From: Phoronis australis
Taxonomy: Eukaryota > Phoronida > Phoronidae
Direction: 5' to 3'
DNA length: 60,000 nucleotides
NCBI GenBank assembly: GCA_002633005.1
Contig: NMRA01000116.1
Location: 344,474-404,473, forward strand
Made by a program: the position numbers and the translations under genes. Below, piece after piece: positions 56,157-60,000 of the stretch (its first letter is position 1; each line of letters begins with the position of its first letter). The notes beneath the pieces are model-generated. The model was not told where the DNA came from. It saw nothing but the letters and a program-made list of their open reading frames with translations, and made no database searches.

Positions 56157-57760
56157 CTGCACTCAAAAAACATTGTTTCTGCATCCAAAAAGCATGCCTC
56201 CAGAACTGCAAACACAGCTTCTAGACAAGCTAAAATTTCTGGTTTCCATAATGCCACCTAGAGGCAGGAGGTGAATGTTTACAAAGATGCTTTCTTGTAT
56301 TGGTGACGTCACATGGCTGCGAACAGCTTCAGGCTAACAGAATCTAGATCAAAGTCATTGACAGATCTAGTCGAACCTTGCTACAAACAAATATCAAGAG
56401 ACCTTCCAATTCTAAATGACAAAAGGTCTATGATCAGGGCAGACTTACAGACTATTTCCCTCTTGAATTACTATTTGTAATCTCTAATGTCATAGGCCTT
56501 CAAAAACCTTAAAGTAAAATACGTTTCACATCCTGATATTGGTAGTGCCATGCAGCATTTACAACGCAGTGAACTGTCAATTGAATTAGCGCATTGCCAA
56601 TATTCAATTTGCACACCATGCATGCCATTTAAAGCTTTTTTGCGCAAACTTCCCCGACAAATGCAGAAAATCTTGACAGCAGAATTCAGTGTGAAATTCT
56701 GTGTCCCACAGTCAAATAAATTTCCATTTAAAACTGCAATTCTCTGTTTAGCTATCAATGTTGAATTCTTAATTGAAGCACTTGAGGTTTAAAAACATTA
56801 CCAAGCTAATATGACCTTGAAGTATAGCCGAATGAGTCTGTCACTAAAGTCAAAGGCACACATTTACCATTCTCAAATCCGCAATGTTTTGATTGGCCAA
56901 CCGAATTATTGATGAATATTCATGCCAATGTACAACACTTCAGTAAAGTTTAAAAAGTAAAAATCACATTGATCATGAGAACAACTTTCACATAAAAGAC
57001 CCTCAAAAATTTAGTAGGCCTGGGGAATGAACAAGACTGTATCCAATCTATTGGGGTACAGCTGCCACACACCATACTGTGTGAACAGATGTTTCAAAGC
57101 ATTTGCTAAATCAACAAGGCCTTGTGTCATAAGATCACAGGTGGTCAGCATCTGAGGTCAGAACATTGCTGTCCACCATGACAATGGCAAGATATTTGTA
57201 ACACATGTCCAACAAATAAGTGCTAAGCAGGAAGCGGTCCAATGGTGAGGCCTAGTATTATGACCAGTAGATGTTTTGCCATGCAAATAAATGCAGTGAT
57301 AAAGGGACCATTTGAGGGCCCTTCCCATACAGTTAACTACACTACTATCGAAGCTTCGAAGTTAACAGAAGTTAATGGTAAAGATAATCGTTACTGTTCC
57401 CAAGAGCTTTAAATTTATTCCGACAACGAATTCAGTGGAGATATTGCAAGGTGGTACGGCATTTTGCATACGTTCAGTGATTTTCGGCAATGTAAAGAAT
57501 CCAGCAAATGCATGGATAAATTGAAACAGAATGCTTATACATTGCCAAACTAATAAATATCAGAATAAAAGATCAATACATCTTAACTAGTTACCGCCCC
57601 GCTGTTAGCAAACGCAGTGACACTTGCCAATAACTTAGGTGGCTCACGCTGTTCTCATTGTAGCTAAGTGTTGAGGCATCACTATTAAATCCACCCCCTA
57701 ATTGAAACAAACTTGCACTGTATACTTCGATCCAAAACCAAAATGAAAGCGCTCCGAGGA

Positions 57761-58072
57761 GTGAAACTTGGCGAAATTAACCAAAAAGATGACGATAAAG
57801 ATGACGAAGATGACGAATATGACGACGATGGTGGCGAGGATGAACAAAAGAAGTAATAATAACGTACACATGACGAACGTAGAAGTCCGAAATCAGTAAG
57901 AAAAAGGCTACAGTCTTGAGCGACACTTGGCGAAATTAACGGAAAAGACAACGACGGAGATGATGATGAAGATGATGACGAATATGATGATGGTGGTGAC
58001 GATGATGAACCATATCACAACATTCATATGACGAACTTAGATGACATAAATCAATAAGAAATAGGCTACAGT
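57761..58072. repeat. GAT/GAC-rich segment in two diverged copies
   Basis: A block starting 'acttggcgaaattaac' with (GATGAC)n and ending 'aggctacagtc' is present at about 57766-57913 and again at about 57927-58073. Confidence 0.75.
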
Positions 58073-58189
58073 CTAGTTCAATAGAAGATAAACCAACATC
58101 AATGCAGCAAGAGCGCTCAACAAAGGAACAGCGTTATAAGAAAATCTCAAATAACTCGAAAAGTAGACGTCCTAGCGAAAAATGGAACG

Positions 58190-58462
58190 CAGGCCAAAAT
58201 GCCATACATACTGAGCACACGAATGTGTATCTCGCTGGTACTTCATGAAAAGTAGGTCCAGTGCCATACATACTTAGCATATGAATGTGAATCTCGCTGG
58301 TACTTCATGAAAAGTAGACCCAAGTAGGTCCAGTGCCATACATACTCAGCATACGAATGTGTATCTCGCTGGTACTTCATGAAAAGTAGGCCCAGTGCCA
58401 TACATACTCGGCATATGAATATGCATCATGCTGTAACTTCATGAAATGCAGGCCCAATGCCA
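58190..58462. repeat. 62-bp minisatellite, about four copies
   Basis: Units built on 'gccatacatactcagcatat' then 'gaatgtgtatctcgctggta' and 'cttcatgaaaagtaggccca'; one unit carries a short extra duplication. Confidence 0.9.
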
Positions 58463-59041
58463 TAGTCAGTAAATAAGTATGCACTCCATCGCCACTTTGC
58501 AAGGCCATCATGCAATCATTCACATCAAAACTTTACCATGTACTTCAGAACAGTCAAACTTCAGAAATGTTATGCATAATATTGGCTAACAGTCCAGGGG
58601 GTTTGAGACAGTTTGATTACAACTGATATGTCAACTATTTCCTAGCTAAAATATCATGCCACATTTGGTCTACTGAGCATAATTAACTCTCCACTGTTAG
58701 TTCCCCTGACAGTCAAAAGGTTTAATTGCAGAAGACAAATTACTGCAATTATCAATCACAAGGGACAACTGCTGACCTGTGACAATATATTGAGGGATGG
58801 ATTCTAACCACAAATATTAACATTCGAACATTATGGATTCTTTTGTTCTAGTGGACAAAGTGGTTAATAGCAAGACAGCTGATAACCTTTGTTTTCAAAT
58901 GCATAACAAAAAATTGATGTTGATGTTAACAACTTAGTTTGGCACAGCAATTACAAAATAACACCCATTCCTATTTCCTTGAATTTGCTGTCAATGTGGA
59001 TTGTCTAGCATCTTATCCTGTTTTTCCATTGGACGCTGTGC

Positions 59042-59064
59042 AGGGGGGGGGGGGGGGGNGGGGG
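59042..59064. repeat. Poly-G tract with an undetermined base
   Basis: A run of over 20 G interrupted by one N at about 59060; length is unreliable. Confidence 0.9.
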
Positions 59065-60000
59065 ACAAGGAAACTACACCAACAATTAAGACAATTACCG
59101 TATCAATTTGCCATGCACTATGGAAAAGATTTATCATAATCAGGTGTGGTTAACTTGTCAATATTGAAAAACGTTGCTCAGGAACAGAAAGTTGATTAGG
59201 CGGTGCTGATTTCAAATTAGCCCAGATATTATTTCAGACGAATATTGCAGTGTTTCAGAGACCAGGCAACTCCATATGCAGTGTGGTAAGGAGCCGAAAC
59301 AACACCTGAATGTACTAAATCTGACATATTTTCACTTCATTCCAACACTCAGGGATTCCTATACGGGATCAAGAGAAACTTTCAGTACCCGTTAGGGTCA
59401 AGACATGTCAGTTTAGAAAAAGCTGATTCAACTTTTGCTTTACTAACTAGTCTTGCGACAAATCCTTTGAACTTGGGTCATTGCACTTCAACTTTCAAGG
59501 TTATTGGGTGGCAAGGGCACAAGCCTCCACCTAGCACATGTCAAGGACATCAAAATGGACAACCTGACTCAAATTTAGCACTTGGACAACCTGTTCAGCA
59601 TTTGGATGAATTGGTAAAGTAAGCAAGTAGGCGTTGGTATCTCTTTTAACTTGCTATCAGATCTAGGAGCTCATTGGCCTGTCCAGAACAACAAAGTTAG
59701 TTAGATATACAAACTTTCTTGCAGACTCATGTCTCCACCGTATACCATGCAACATCAATTTCATGAAATTGGGTCAAGTGTCAGTGGTTGTGAACACCTT
59801 GAGGAAGCGGGGAAACCCATTTAGATGTCCTTTTTTGAAATTATGAATTAACTCCCTCCAGGGCAACTGTCTATCCCAGGTTAAGCACCCATGTTCAGAT
59901 AACAACCTCAAGTTAGAGACTGAAGCACCCATTTCTGGGTTAATCCCCCAAATAGGGTGTTAACCTGGATGTTTTTCAACCCAAATGATTTTTAACCCAG

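Larger units (their letters stand above)
56157..60000. other. No gene recognised
   Basis: Holds a (GAT)-rich duplicated segment, a 62-bp minisatellite and a poly-G tract with an N. An open frame at 56471-56758 (minus) has no splice support I can see. Confidence 0.4.

Noticed and set aside
56471-56792. Overlapping open frames on both strands
   Set aside because: Neither has compatible splice sites with the 55.4-56.2 kb exons; composition is not decisive.

Overview
The window looks like an animal nuclear genome. Genes are split by AT-rich introns of about 0.1 to 8 kb with GT-AG (and one GC-AG) borders, 3' untranslated regions are long, and miniature DNA transposons and minisatellites are common. 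There are two assembly ambiguities (a roughly 290-base run of N and single N bases). The two best-identified genes, ENTR1/SDCCAG3 and SPPL3, are close in sequence to their vertebrate counterparts. With the RAMA-domain gene this suggests an invertebrate deuterostome or similar marine metazoan; I cannot place it further.

Layout. 1-7.1 kb: no convincing gene; a 45-bp minisatellite, an inverted-repeat pair, a perfect hairpin, and a complete 1.4-kb non-autonomous DNA transposon (2832-4239) with ~180-bp terminal inverted repeats and a 6-bp target duplication. 7.15-9.96 kb (minus): a large acidic open frame of tandem 11-residue repeats around a duplicated, nearly identical non-repeat module, cut by one in-frame TGA; I recognise no family. 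10.6-17.2 kb (minus): a multi-exon gene with an SQ/TQ-rich segment, a coiled coil, a RAMA domain and a short conserved-looking C-terminus, most like the meiotic protein ANKRD31 without visible ankyrin repeats. 19.7-27.5 kb (plus): ENTR1/SDCCAG3 in seven exons, complete (408 aa). 27.7-50.4 kb (minus): SPPL3, an intramembrane aspartyl protease, nine exons found, converging tail to tail with ENTR1; its first exon and one short exon (between 42.0 and 50.4 kb, an interval containing the N gap) were not found. 52.5-52.8 kb: a short Cys/His-rich frame with THAP-like spacing. 55.45-56.16 kb (minus): three phase-compatible exons forming the C-terminal end of an unrecognised helical protein. 56-60 kb: repeats and no convincing exon.

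The genes are unrelated in function: ENTR1 acts in endosomal trafficking and cytokinesis, SPPL3 is a Golgi-type intramembrane protease, and the RAMA gene is probably meiotic. Exon models rest on reading-frame phase, splice-site fit and remembered family similarity, with no alignment run.
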